From Telluria beijingensis (lineage in GTDB: Bacteria > Pseudomonadota > Gammaproteobacteria > Burkholderiales > Burkholderiaceae_D), in assembly GCF_030770395.1 (NCBI RefSeq), contig NZ_CP132480.1, forward strand, positions 288,153-352,152: 64,000 nt of DNA. Reading direction: 5' to 3'. The position numbers and the translations under genes are program-made. Below are positions 54,603 through 63,326 of this stretch, one piece after another. A model generated the notes under the pieces. It was not told the DNA's origin and made no database searches. It was given only the letters and a program-made list of their open reading frames with translations. Numbering within the stretch: the first letter of the stretch is position 1; the number at the start of each line of letters is the position of its first letter.

Positions 54603-55730
54603 CTATGCCGCGCGCCCGCCGCGGAAGTGCGCGATCGCCGCGTTGACCATGCCCTCGACGCTGCCTTCGCGCTCCACGTGGCGGCGCAGGATGGCGGCGT
54701 CGCTGCCGTCGTGCGCCGCGGCCGCCAGGTGGCGCAGGGCCTCCACGCTGCCCAGCGCCTCGGCATGCGGCAGCATCTTTTCCAGCGTCGCCAGGATATC
54801 TTCGCGCATCGGCACGTTCTCGTACGTCTTCGGATGCGTGATGCTGCCGTCCAGGCCGAAGCGGCAGGCCTGGAAACGGTTGTAGTTGTAGACCAGGTAG
54901 TCGTCCTCCACCGGGGCTTCTTCTTTCCTTTCCAGCAGGTGCCGGCACAGTGCCTGCAGGTAGCCGGCCAGCGCCGCCGCCCGCTCCACCGTGAGCGGCG
55001 TGTCGCACACGCGCAGCTCGATGGTGCCGTACTCGGGCTTGGGCCGCAGGTCCCAGTAGAAATCCTTCATGCTCTTGATGATGTTGGTACGTTCCATCTT
55101 GGCGAAGTAGACGTCGGTGAACTCCTGCCAGGTGAGGGTGAACGGCGCGCGCCCGCTCATCGGGAAGGCGAATACCGAATTGAGGCGCGCCGATTCGAAC
55201 AGGCTGTCGTGGCCCTGCACATAGGGCGACGAGGCCGACAGCGCGATGAAGTGCGGCAGGTAGCGGTTGAGCGCGTGCAGCAGGTACAGCGCGTCGTCGC
55301 CGTTGGCGCAGCCGATGTGCACGTGCTGGCCGAACACCGTGAACTGCTTGGCCAGGTAGCCGTACAGCTGCGACAGGTATTCATAGCGCGGCTTGGCCGA
55401 GATCCTCTGGTCGGACCAGTGCTGGAACGGGTGGGTGCCGCCGCCGGCGATGCCGATATTGAGCACGTCGCTGGCCGCCACCAGGGTGTCGCGGATCTCG
55501 AGCAGTTCGGCCAGCAGCGGCTCGTAGGCCGTGTGCACGCTCGAGTTAATCTCGATCATGCTCTCGGTGATCTCGGGCGTGACGTTGCCCGGGAACGGTT
55601 TGCGCTTCAAGAGGTGCATCAGGTCGGGGCTGGCCGCGGTCAGGTTGAAATCCGACAGGCTGACCAGCTGCAGTTCCAGCTCGACCCCGAAGGTGAGCGG
55701 CTGCGAGGGGGTGAAGGCTTCAAGCGGCAT
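54603..55730 (-). CDS. YbdK-family carboxylate-amine ligase (GCS2)
   Basis: The 375-residue product has the glutamate-cysteine ligase type 2 fold: [50 protein letters not shown] and the closing [18 protein letters not shown]. The enzyme class joins an amine to a glutamate side chain using ATP; YbdK has weak gamma-glutamylcysteine ligase activity in E. coli. The first 11 bases overlap the end of the antiporter gene, so the two are coupled. Confidence 0.9.
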   Translation of the reverse strand: MPLEAFTPSQPLTFGVELELQLVSLSDFNLTAASPDLMHLLKRKPFPGNVTPEITESMIEINSSVHTAYEPLLAELLEIRDTLVAASDVLNIGIAGGGTHPFQHWSDQRISAKPRYEYLSQLYGYLAKQFTVFGQHVHIGCANGDDALYLLHALNRYLPHFIALSASSPYVQGHDSLFESARLNSVFAFPMSGRAPFTLTWQEFTDVYFAKMERTNIIKSMKDFYWDLRPKPEYGTIELRVCDTPLTVERAAALAGYLQALCRHLLERKEEAPVEDDYLVYNYNRFQACRFGLDGSITHPKTYENVPMREDILATLEKMLPHAEALGSVEALRHLAAAAHDGSDAAILRRHVEREGSVEGMVNAAIAHFRGGRAA

Positions 55731-56910
55731 GGCTCGTCTCCGGTGCTTCGCGCGCCCAGATCAGCGCGCGCTGGATGATGATCGGGCCGAACACTTCGAG
55801 CAGCATCGTGACGGCCGCCATCGCATACAGTTCTTCGACCACTTTCAGGCCGGCATAGCGCGCATGCTCGAGCAGCAGGATCACGAACACGGCCAGCGGC
55901 GCCAGCCCGAGGCCGGTGAGCGCGCCCTTGCGCCAGGTGACGCCCGACAGGTGGGCGAAGGCCGTCACCCCGGCCACCTTGGCGAACATGCGCACCAGCA
56001 CCACGCTGATGGCCAGCGCGGCGCCGGCGGTGACCAGGCGCCAGTCGAGGGTCGAGGCGGCGTACACGAACAGCAGCACGGTCAGCACCTCGCCCAGCGC
56101 GCCGAAGTTGCGCTGGGTCTGGGTGAAGGCCACGCGGCGGTAGCGCACCGTCAGGCCGAAGGCCAGCGCCGCCACCACCGGCGACAGGCCGATGCTGTCG
56201 CACAACGCCACCAGCAGGATCACGGCCAGCGCGAAGGCGACGGTGGAATCCTGCTGCGGATTGCGGATCGCGCGCAGCAGGCTTGGGGTGACGACGCCGA
56301 AGATCGCGCCGGCCACGATCGAGCCGGCCAGCATCACCAGGCTTTGCCACAGCGCCTCGCCGACGGCGGCGTAGGTGCGGAACAGCCAGATGCCGATGAT
56401 GGCGTTGAAGGCGAACACCGACAGCACGCAGTTCTGGGCCGACAGGTGTAGCACCCGTTCGGTCATCTGGCCCGAGCTTTTCTGCTCGTTGACCACCCGC
56501 ACCACGGTGGCGGGCGAGGTCGCCATCGACAGCGCCGCCATCAGGAGGGCCGTCAGGCGGCCGGTGCCGAAGGCGGTGGCGACCAGATAGACCAGGATGA
56601 AGGTCAGCGCGGCCTCGACCAGGCCGGCCACGCCGATCCAGGGATTGTTGACCAGCCAGCGCAGGTTGATGCGGTTGCCCAGTTCGAACAGGATCAGGCC
56701 GAAGGCGACGTTGGCCAGCAGCGAGACCGGGCCCATGTCGGGGGCGGGCAGGGCGCCGATCTGCGTGCTGCCGAGGGCGAAGCCGACCAGGCCATAGAAG
56801 CTGATGCGCGGCAGGCCGGTCCAGCGCTGGCCGAATTCGCCGGCCAGCCAGGCGAGCGCGATCGCCAGCGGCCACGCGAGACTAGTCAACAGGGACAGCA
56901 GGTCTGGCAT
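55720..56910 (-). CDS. Cation:proton antiporter (CPA2-like, without regulatory domain)
   Basis: The product is 396 residues from the ATG at 56910, with GAGGGGAAA upstream. It has about twelve membrane helices. Features include [53 protein letters not shown] and [13 protein letters not shown], typical of the Na+/H+ or K+/H+ exchanger domain of CPA families. There is no TrkA-N/TrkA-C regulatory domain. It is translationally coupled to the ybdK-like ligase, suggesting a joint role in stress or redox/ion balance. That link is speculative. Confidence 0.85.
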   Translation of the reverse strand: MPDLLSLLTSLAWPLAIALAWLAGEFGQRWTGLPRISFYGLVGFALGSTQIGALPAPDMGPVSLLANVAFGLILFELGNRINLRWLVNNPWIGVAGLVEAALTFILVYLVATAFGTGRLTALLMAALSMATSPATVVRVVNEQKSSGQMTERVLHLSAQNCVLSVFAFNAIIGIWLFRTYAAVGEALWQSLVMLAGSIVAGAIFGVVTPSLLRAIRNPQQDSTVAFALAVILLVALCDSIGLSPVVAALAFGLTVRYRRVAFTQTQRNFGALGEVLTVLLFVYAASTLDWRLVTAGAALAISVVLVRMFAKVAGVTAFAHLSGVTWRKGALTGLGLAPLAVFVILLLEHARYAGLKVVEELYAMAAVTMLLEVFGPIIIQRALIWAREAPETSHAA

Positions 56911-57140
56911 TCGTTTTCCCCTCGGTTCTTCTATGTCTTGTCGCTGGTGCGTGCTTGCCACCGATGCTTGCGGATTCTACAAGCGGACGGCGCACGCACG
57001 ATTGTCCTGGCTCGCCCGTCCACGCGCCTTGTGTTGGGACACGGCGAGCGGCGGGCGAGTGGCTCGATCATAGCGATTCCAGCAAGGCCGTCCGTGTCCG
57101 CACTAACACAGTGCGTAAAGACATTAATTGTCGAGGGGAA
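56911..57140. other. 230-bp intergenic region with a 6-bp-arm palindrome
   Basis: No gene is visible here. CGCACT (57099-57104) and AGTGCG (57110-57115) form a perfect inverted repeat with a five-base loop, lying just after the end of the VWA gene on the minus strand, and may act as a weak terminator without a T run. The rest shows no motif that I recognise. Confidence 0.5.
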
Positions 57141-58310
57141 TTATTTGCTGAGGAGGCGCATCGCCCGTTCCAGTCCTTCGAGCGTGATCGGAAACATGCG
57201 GTTGTTCATGATCTGGCGTATCAGGGCAATCGACTGCCGGTATTGCCACAGGTGTTCGGGCTCCGGATTGAGCCAGGCAAACTTGGGAAAGGTCGACACG
57301 AAGCGCGCCAGCCAGGCCGCGCCCGGCTCTTCGTTGTTGTACTCGACCGATCCGCCCGGCGCCATCACCTCGTAGGGGCTCATGGTGGCGTCGCCGACGA
57401 AGATCAGGCGCGTATCGGGCGGGTATTTACGCAGCACGTCCCAGGTCGGGAAGCGCTCGCTCTGGCGGCGCCGGTTGTTCTTCCACAGGTAGTCGTACAC
57501 GCAGTTGTGGAAGTAATAGAACTCCATGTTCTTGAATTCGCTGCTGGCGGCCGAAAACAGTTCTTCGGTGCGCTCGATGTGGTCGTCCATCGAGCCGCCC
57601 ACGTCGAGCAGCATCACTACCTTGATCCGGTTCTTGCGCTCGGGCCGCATGCGGATGTCGAGCCAGCCGGCATTGCTGGCGGTGGCGCGGATGGTGTCGT
57701 CCAGCGCCAGTTCGTCCGCCGCGCCCTGGCGCGCGAAGCGGCGCAGGCGGCGCAGCGCCACCTTCAGGTTGCGCGTGCCCAGTTCGCGTTCGCCGTCGTA
57801 GTCACGGAAGGTGCGCTGCTCCCACACCTTGACCGCGCTGCGGTTGCGGCCCGTGCCACCGATACGGATCCCTTCCGGATTGGTGCCGCCGTGGCCGAAG
57901 GGCGAGGTGCCGCCGGTGCCGATCCACTTGCTGCCGCCGGCGTGGCGCTCCTTCTGCTCCTTCAACAGTTCCTGCAGGCGCTGCTGCAGCTGGTCGTAGC
58001 CGAATTTCTCGAGCTGCGCCTTCTGTTCGGGCGTCAGCTCGCGCTCGAAGCGCTTGATCAGCCATTCCAGCGGGATTTCGGCCTTGTCGTCGAATACCGC
58101 ATCGATGCCTCTGAACCAGGCGCCGAACACGCGATCGAACTTGTCGAAGTGGGCTTCGTCCTTCACCAGCGTCAGGCGCGCGAGGTAATAGAACTCGTCG
58201 AGCGAGGGAGCGATCACGCCGCGCTGCAGGGCTTCGAGCAGGGTCAGGAATTCGCGGATCGAGACCGGTACCCTGGCCTCGCGCAGGGCGCGGAAGAAGT
58301 CGATCAGCAT
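57141..58310 (-). CDS. VWA (CoxE-like) domain protein
   Basis: The 389-residue product pairs a helical N-terminal half (FFRALREARVPVSIREFLTLLEAL) with a von Willebrand factor A domain in the C-terminal half. Its metal site is VVMLLDVGGSMDDHIERTEEL (DxGxS), with LIFVGDATMSPYEV completing the MIDAS. Between them lies a Gly-rich linker. CoxE/YehP-like VWA proteins work with MoxR AAA ATPases as chaperones for enzyme maturation or metal insertion. The MoxR gene is two genes upstream, separated by a GNAT gene. Confidence 0.88.
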   Translation of the reverse strand: MLIDFFRALREARVPVSIREFLTLLEALQRGVIAPSLDEFYYLARLTLVKDEAHFDKFDRVFGAWFRGIDAVFDDKAEIPLEWLIKRFERELTPEQKAQLEKFGYDQLQQRLQELLKEQKERHAGGSKWIGTGGTSPFGHGGTNPEGIRIGGTGRNRSAVKVWEQRTFRDYDGERELGTRNLKVALRRLRRFARQGAADELALDDTIRATASNAGWLDIRMRPERKNRIKVVMLLDVGGSMDDHIERTEELFSAASSEFKNMEFYYFHNCVYDYLWKNNRRRQSERFPTWDVLRKYPPDTRLIFVGDATMSPYEVMAPGGSVEYNNEEPGAAWLARFVSTFPKFAWLNPEPEHLWQYRQSIALIRQIMNNRMFPITLEGLERAMRLLSK

Positions 58311-58313
58311 GGC

Positions 58314-58904
58314 CTAGCCCCCGGCGTGATGCGCGAGGCGCGCCTCCAGATGGGCGCGTACCCGCGGCCATTCGGCGCGCAGGATGCTGTACATGACGGT
58401 GTCGCGCGGCTGCCCGTTGCGGCGCGCGACGTGGTGGCGCAGCACGCCGTCCTTGTTTGCGCCGAGCCGCTCGATGGCCGCCTGCGACGCGAAGTTCTCG
58501 CCATCGGTGCGCAGGCCGACCACGGCGCAGCCCAGCGTGTCGAAGGCATGCCGCATCAGCATCAGCTTGCAGCTCGTGTTCACGTGGCTGCGCTGCACGC
58601 GCCTGGCGTACCAGGTGTAGCCGATCTCGACCCGGTCCACGTCAGGCACGATGTCGTGGTAGCTGGTGCTGCCGAAGACGGCGCCGCTGGCGGCATCGAC
58701 CACGGCCCAGGCGCGGCGGTTGGCCATGCCGAGCGCGGTGTCGATATAGGCGCCGGCGTCGTGCGGCGCCGGCACGCTGGTCACGACCAGATTCCACAAT
58801 TCGCCGTCGCTGGCGGCCGCGCGCAAGCCATCGGCATGGTGCGGCGCCAGCGGCTCCAGGCGTACGCCATTGAATTCCAGGGTGACGGGAGCGACCGCGA
58901 TCAT
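58314..58904 (-). CDS. GNAT acetyltransferase (RimJ/RimL-like) between MoxR and VWA genes
   Basis: The 196-residue product matches RimJ/L-like GNAT proteins: the N-terminal LEPLAPHHADGLRAAASDGELWN, the strand VEIGYTWYARRVQRSHVNTSCKLMLMRHAF and the following ERLGANKDGVLRHHVARRNGQPRDTVMYSI. Such enzymes acetylate protein N-termini or small metabolites. It overlaps the MoxR gene end as ATGA and lies three bases from the VWA gene, so it is fully embedded in the MoxR-VWA operon, an unusual arrangement. Confidence 0.87.
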   Translation of the reverse strand: MIAVAPVTLEFNGVRLEPLAPHHADGLRAAASDGELWNLVVTSVPAPHDAGAYIDTALGMANRRAWAVVDAASGAVFGSTSYHDIVPDVDRVEIGYTWYARRVQRSHVNTSCKLMLMRHAFDTLGCAVVGLRTDGENFASQAAIERLGANKDGVLRHHVARRNGQPRDTVMYSILRAEWPRVRAHLEARLAHHAGG

Positions 58905-59746
58905 CGCTTGTTCCTCGACATGAACATCAGGCGTTCGAACAGGGCGATGTCCTGTTCGTTCTTGAGCAGGGCGCCCTGCAGCGGCGGCGCTGCATTGTCG
59001 ATACGCAGCGCCTCGGCCGGCACGTCCTCGGCCAGCAGCAGCTTGAGCCAGTCCAAAAATTCCGAGGTCGACGGTTTCTTCTTGATGCCGGGGACGTCGC
59101 GCAGCGCATAGAAGCTTTGCAGCGCGGCCGCCAGCAAGTCCTGCTTCAGGCGCGGGAAATGCACGCCCACGATGTCGGCCATCGTCTCGCGGTCGGGGAA
59201 CTGGATGTAGTGGAAGAAGCAGCGGCGCAGGAAGGCGTCGGGCAGCTCTTTTTCGTTGTTCGAGGTGATGATCACCAGCGGGCGGTGCTTGGCCACCACC
59301 ATCTCGCGCGTCTCGTAGACGTAGAACTCCATGCGATCGAGTTCGCGCAGCAGGTCGTTCGGGAATTCGATGTCGGCCTTGTCAACCTCGTCGATCAGCA
59401 GCACGACCGGCTCGGGCGAGGTGAATGCCTGCCACAGCACGCCCTTGACGATGTAGTTCTGGATGTCGCGCACGCGCTCGTCGCCCAGCTGCGAATCGCG
59501 CAGGCGCGAGACGGCGTCGTATTCGTACAGGCCCTGCTGGGCCTTGGTGGTCGACTTCACGTGCCACTGCAAGAGCGGCATGTCGAGCGCGGCCGCCACC
59601 TCTTCGGCCAGCATGGTCTTGCCGGTGCCCGGCTCGCCCTTGATCAGGAGCGGGCGGCCCAGGGTGAGGGCGGCGTTGACGGCCAGTTTCAGGTCGGCGG
59701 TGGCGACGTACTTGTCGCTGCCTTCGAAGCGGGGGGATGCATGCAT
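58901..59746 (-). CDS. MoxR-family AAA+ ATPase
   Basis: The product is 281 residues from the ATG at 59746. Walker A is GEPGTGKT (near residues 37-44), Walker B VVLLIDEVDKAD, sensor 1 ITSNNEKELPDAFLRRC. The C-terminal lid follows, with PGIKKKPSTSEFLDWLKLLLAED. MoxR ATPases act with VWA proteins to mature or activate protein complexes, sometimes cofactor-containing dehydrogenases or stress targets. Its usual VWA partner is two genes downstream. Confidence 0.92.
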   Translation of the reverse strand: MHASPRFEGSDKYVATADLKLAVNAALTLGRPLLIKGEPGTGKTMLAEEVAAALDMPLLQWHVKSTTKAQQGLYEYDAVSRLRDSQLGDERVRDIQNYIVKGVLWQAFTSPEPVVLLIDEVDKADIEFPNDLLRELDRMEFYVYETREMVVAKHRPLVIITSNNEKELPDAFLRRCFFHYIQFPDRETMADIVGVHFPRLKQDLLAAALQSFYALRDVPGIKKKPSTSEFLDWLKLLLAEDVPAEALRIDNAAPPLQGALLKNEQDIALFERLMFMSRNKR

Positions 59747-59834
59747 GGCGGGTGAGGGGCGAAAACGTGAAGGTGAGGCGAGTATAAGACAAAAAGTTCG
59801 CCTACCCGGCGCAGGGGCGCGGGCGGCCGGTTTG

Positions 59835-59863
59835 TAGACTGGTGTCAAGTCTTCAGATAGAAT
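59835..59863 (+). promoter_or_regulatory. Promoter of the tandem cytochrome genes
   Basis: TAGACT (59835-59840) and TAGAAT (59858-59863) are 17 bases apart, matching four of six positions of the -35 and five of six of the -10, 72 bases before the ATG at 59935. Confidence 0.5.
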
Positions 59864-59934
59864 CGGCCAGTTGGTAAGCCTTTGCTAAGTTTTTGTGCGG
59901 TTGCGGTTTTCGAAATATAACTAACGAGACGCCC

Positions 59935-60291
59935 ATGAAAAAAACTCTGGTACCACTGGCGCTGGCGCTCCTTGCCGGCGCCGCCGGCAGCGCGTTCGCC
60001 GCGGAAGTGGTCGGTAATCCCCAGGCGGCAACCGCCAAGATCGAGATGTGCATCGGCTGCCATGCCATTCCCGGCGGCTACAAGACGGCATTCCCCGAAG
60101 TGTATCGCGTGCCGATGATCGGCGGCCAGTCGGCCAAGTACATCGAAGCGGCGCTCAAGGCCTATCGCAAGGGCGACCGCAAGCATCCTTCCATGACCGG
60201 CATCGCGCGCTCGATGAGCGACCAGGACATCGCCGACGTGGCGGCCTATTATTCCCAGCAAACGTCGAACCAGACGACCGCCAAGCGATGA
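59935..60291 (+). CDS. Periplasmic monoheme cytochrome c, first of a tandem pair
   Basis: The product is 118 residues from the ATG at 59935. A signal peptide (1-22, cut after AFA) precedes the heme motif CIGCH (near residue 38) and a compact class I cytochrome c domain with SGKxx-type Lys-rich helices (SAKYIEAALKAYRKGDRKHP, axial Met in SMTGIARSMSDQD). The fold resembles half of a diheme cytochrome c4/c553. The second gene starts nine bases later, so the pair may function together as an electron carrier to an oxidase. Confidence 0.88.
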   Translation: MKKTLVPLALALLAGAAGSAFAAEVVGNPQAATAKIEMCIGCHAIPGGYKTAFPEVYRVPMIGGQSAKYIEAALKAYRKGDRKHPSMTGIARSMSDQDIADVAAYYSQQTSNQTTAKR

Positions 60292-60299
60292 GGACCGCC

Positions 60300-60638
60300 A
60301 TGAAGAAAACGATACTCCTGCTGGCCCTCGGCGCCGTGTCGCTCGGCGCGGCCGCCAACGACGTCAAGCGCGGCGAGGCGCTGGCCCAGAAATACAACTG
60401 CGCCTCCTGCCATGGCGCCGATTTCAACAAGGCGATCGACCCGACCTATCCGAAGCTGGCCGGCCAGCATGCCGACTATCTCACGCATGCGCTGCGCGCT
60501 TATAAACGCGGGGCCGGCGCCAACGGCCGTGTCAACCCGATCATGGCCGGCATCGTGCAGCCGCTGTCGAACCAGGACATGGCCGACCTCGGCGCCTACT
60601 TGTCCAGCCTGCCGTCGCAGCTGGTGGTCAAGAAGTAG
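60300..60638 (+). CDS. Periplasmic monoheme cytochrome c, second of a tandem pair
   Basis: The product is 112 residues from the ATG at 60300, with GAGGA upstream; an ATG at 60288 would overlap the previous stop as ATGA. It has a signal peptide (1-18, cut near AAA), heme motif CASCH and axial Met in NPIMAGIVQPLSNQD. The arrangement parallels the first member (QHADYLTHALRAYKRG). Two single-heme proteins in place of one diheme c4 protein is a plausible reading. Confidence 0.88.
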   Translation: MKKTILLLALGAVSLGAAANDVKRGEALAQKYNCASCHGADFNKAIDPTYPKLAGQHADYLTHALRAYKRGAGANGRVNPIMAGIVQPLSNQDMADLGAYLSSLPSQLVVKK

Positions 60639-60658
60639 CAGGACGCCACAGGTCCGCA

Positions 60659-60678
60659 GGCGCCGGCTGTCCGGCGCC
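60659..60678 (+). terminator. Perfect GC hairpin after the tandem cytochromes
   Basis: GGCGCCGG and CCGGCGCC form an 8-bp stem around CTGT, 20 bases after the cytochrome stop. There is no T run, so it may be a pause or stabilising hairpin rather than a full intrinsic terminator. Confidence 0.45.
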
Positions 60679-60849
60679 GCGCCATCGCGCGCGCAGGCGA
60701 CCAGCAGGCAATCGTAGTCGCGCGTGATGGCGCGCTAGCTGGTCACGCCGCGGCGCCGCTGCGGCGCGATTGGACTCTCACATCGGTGTCGCTGTCAATT
60801 TCACTTGCGCTAGAAGCGTCACCTCAGGATCATCTGCAATCGGCATATA

Positions 60850-60908
60850 TTCAGGGCAGACATACGCCTGAATGAATCGATTTTTTGCACTTTTTATATT
60901 TTGTGCAA
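60850..60908 (+). promoter_or_regulatory. Two inverted repeats in the AT-rich leader of the polysaccharide locus
   Basis: TTCAGG (60850-60855) with CCTGAA (60867-60872), and TTGCAC (60885-60890) with GTGCAA (60903-60908), are perfect arms around 11- and 12-base centres. The second spans TATATT. They lie 78 to 136 bases before the first gene and could be operators for its regulator. Confidence 0.45.
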
Positions 60909-60985
60909 TCCGCTAAAGTTTGTCTCGTCACGTTGTGCTCCCAACATTATTGGAAACTGGCCGGCTTATCCGCCAAGGAGTCGTC

Positions 60986-62236
60986 ATGTCAACTGCAATC
61001 GTTTCCGATAATATAGGACTGGCTTCAATGCAGATATTTCCGTTTCCATTCATGCCGAATTTGCTTGTGGCATTGGTTGTCAGTTTCTCGGTCTGCATCC
61101 TGATTATCGCCACGCAGCGCTGGCATGGACGCTTTTCCCTGGATTCGGATACCGGAGGCGTGCAGAAAGTTCACAAGAAATCCGTGCCGCGAATGGGTGG
61201 GATTGCCTTGTGCGCCGGTGTGCTTGGCGCCGCCTGTTTCGACGCCTATGCGACGACCAGGACCGACGCCAATGCGCAGGCCGGCGCCAGGATGTTCATG
61301 CTGTTGATTGCGGCAATTCCCGCGTTCTTCTCCGGTGTCATGGAAGACCTGACCAAGTCCGTCACCCCGAGAAGGCGCCTGCTCGCCATCTTTGCCAGTG
61401 CTTTCCTCGCCGTCTGGCTTCTGGGGGCAGTGTTGTCCCGTGTCGATGTATGGGGCCTCGACAGCATGCTCGTCTTTATTCCCTTCTCCATCGCGATCAC
61501 CGTATTCGCGGTAGCGGGAATCACCAATTCAATCAATATCATCGACGGTTTCCATGGCGTTGCCGGCATCGCGATCGTGATCATTCTGACCGGCATGGGT
61601 TTCATCGCATCGCGTAACGGCGATATGCTGATTATTCAATTATCCGCCATGGCAATCGGCGCCGCCATCGGGTTCCTGATGCTGAATTATCCGACCGGCC
61701 GGCTATTCATGGGCGATGGCGGCGCCTATTTACTTGGATTCCTGGCAGCCGAAATTGCAGTATTGACGGTCATGCGCAATCCGGCCGTCAATGCATGGCA
61801 GATTCTCGCAATCTATGCTTACCCGGTCATCGAGGTTTTATTCAGTATCTACCGTCGCACGATCATTTACGGCGCGCGGGCCGGCGCTCCCGACCGCCTG
61901 CACCTGCATTCGCTGTTCTACCGAAGGTGTGCCCGGCAGAAAATCAGCGGGAAGAAACATCCGTGGATGTGCAATGCCTGGGTCGCGTGTTTCATCGCAG
62001 CCTGGATCGGCACGGCGACCGCATGTTCCGTCCTGTTCGGCGATACCGTTCCCGCCGCCGTCGCCATGGTCCTGCTCCAGCTCGTGCTCTACATCGCCGT
62101 GTACATGCGGCTGGTACGCGGGCACTGGGGGCACTGCCGGCATCCGGCGGTCATCTTCGGCTTGCGCCCGCAGCCGCGCCATGGCCTCGTCGACGACGTC
62201 CTCGTCATTGGTCCTGGTCCGCGCGCGTTTGGCTGA
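60986..62236 (+). CDS. Glycosyltransferase family 4, WecA/WbcO-like undecaprenyl-phosphate sugar-1-phosphate transferase
   Basis: The product is 416 residues from the ATG at 60986, with AAGGAG seven bases upstream. It has about ten membrane helices and the MraY/WecA signatures: [27 protein letters not shown] (Asp-rich loop), [12 protein letters not shown] and [12 protein letters not shown]. It starts assembly of a lipid-linked glycan on the inner face of the membrane by transferring a sugar phosphate, probably GlcNAc-type, to undecaprenyl phosphate. It is longer than WecA, with extra C-terminal helices. Confidence 0.88.
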   Translation: MSTAIVSDNIGLASMQIFPFPFMPNLLVALVVSFSVCILIIATQRWHGRFSLDSDTGGVQKVHKKSVPRMGGIALCAGVLGAACFDAYATTRTDANAQAGARMFMLLIAAIPAFFSGVMEDLTKSVTPRRRLLAIFASAFLAVWLLGAVLSRVDVWGLDSMLVFIPFSIAITVFAVAGITNSINIIDGFHGVAGIAIVIILTGMGFIASRNGDMLIIQLSAMAIGAAIGFLMLNYPTGRLFMGDGGAYLLGFLAAEIAVLTVMRNPAVNAWQILAIYAYPVIEVLFSIYRRTIIYGARAGAPDRLHLHSLFYRRCARQKISGKKHPWMCNAWVACFIAAWIGTATACSVLFGDTVPAAVAMVLLQLVLYIAVYMRLVRGHWGHCRHPAVIFGLRPQPRHGLVDDVLVIGPGPRAFG

Positions 62237-62250
62237 CCCGGAAGCGAACC

Positions 62251-63321
62251 ATGCACACCCTCGAAGACATCGAGCGGGCCATGCGACAGCGCCCCCGCAA
62301 ATGGCTCGTCACGGGCTGCGCCGGCTTCATCGGCTCGAACCTGACCGAATACCTGCTCCGGCATGACCAGGCCGTGGTCGGCCTGGACAACCTGTCGACC
62401 GGCCACTGGCGCAATCTCGAGGAGGTGCGCGACCTCGTCGGCCCGGATGGGTGGCGCCGTTTCGGTTTCATCCAGGGCGACATCCGCGACACGGTCGCAT
62501 GCCGGCACGCGATGGCGGGCGTGGACCGGGTCCTGCACCAGGCGGCGCTCGGTTCGGTGCCACGCTCGATCGCCGACCCGATCGCGACCAATGAGGCCAA
62601 TGTCGACGGTTTCCTGAACCTGCTGGTCGCCGCGCGGGACGCCGCGGTCGCATCGTTCGTGTACGCCGCATCGAGCTCCACGTATGGCGACCATCCCGGA
62701 CTGCCGAAAGTCGAGGCGCACATCGGCAGGCCCTTGTCGCCTTACGCCGTGAGCAAATACGTGAACGAGCTGTATGCCGACGTATTTGCGCGCTGCTACG
62801 GGTTCGGCACGGTCGGACTACGGTATTTCAATGTGTTCGGCAGGCGGCAGGACCCGGCCGGCGCGTACGCGGCCGTGATCCCGAAATGGATCGGCGCCAT
62901 GCTCGCCGGCGACCAGGTCGTCATCAACGGAGACGGGCAGACGAGTCGCGATTTCTGCTTCGTCGATAACGTCGTGCAGGCGAACATGCTGGCCTCGCAT
63001 GCCGCGACCGGCCCGGCATCCCGGATCTACAACGTGGCGCTCGGCGACGCGACGACGCTGATCCAGCTGTTCGGCTACCTGAAAGAACTGTTGATGCTGG
63101 ACGGGATCGAGGTCTGCCAGGCACCGCGGCACGCGCCGTCTCGCGCCGGCGATATCGCGTGCTCCCAGGCGAACATCGACAAGGCGATGCGGGAACTCGG
63201 CTATGCGCCCCGGTACCGGATTCGCGAGGGGCTGGCCGTGACCGTCCCGTGGTACGTCGCACGCGGCGGGGCGCACCGGCAGGCCGGCGCGTCGGCACGG
63301 CCGGTCGCCACGGCAGGTTAG
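62251..63321 (+). CDS. UDP-N-acetylglucosamine 4-epimerase (WbpP/TviC-like)
   Basis: The product is 356 residues from the ATG at 62251. It is an extended SDR with [19 protein letters not shown] near the start, [39 protein letters not shown] and the catalytic [13 protein letters not shown]. The N-terminal helix before the Rossmann motif and the GSVPRS/GLPKVE features point to WbpP-type epimerases acting on UDP-GlcNAc(A) rather than classical GalE. It supplies a 4-epimer sugar nucleotide to the polysaccharide route. The gap to the transferase gene is 14 bases. Confidence 0.9.
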   Translation: MHTLEDIERAMRQRPRKWLVTGCAGFIGSNLTEYLLRHDQAVVGLDNLSTGHWRNLEEVRDLVGPDGWRRFGFIQGDIRDTVACRHAMAGVDRVLHQAALGSVPRSIADPIATNEANVDGFLNLLVAARDAAVASFVYAASSSTYGDHPGLPKVEAHIGRPLSPYAVSKYVNELYADVFARCYGFGTVGLRYFNVFGRRQDPAGAYAAVIPKWIGAMLAGDQVVINGDGQTSRDFCFVDNVVQANMLASHAATGPASRIYNVALGDATTLIQLFGYLKELLMLDGIEVCQAPRHAPSRAGDIACSQANIDKAMRELGYAPRYRIREGLAVTVPWYVARGGAHRQAGASARPVATAG

Positions 63322-63326
63322 ACGAT

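Larger units (their letters stand above)
60639..60985. other. 347-bp intergenic region between the cytochromes and the polysaccharide locus
   Basis: No gene is visible. The first part is very GC-rich with a perfect hairpin (60659-60678) and further GC palindromes near 60747-60765. The last 100 bases are AT-rich and hold the promoter-like repeats described separately. Confidence 0.6.
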
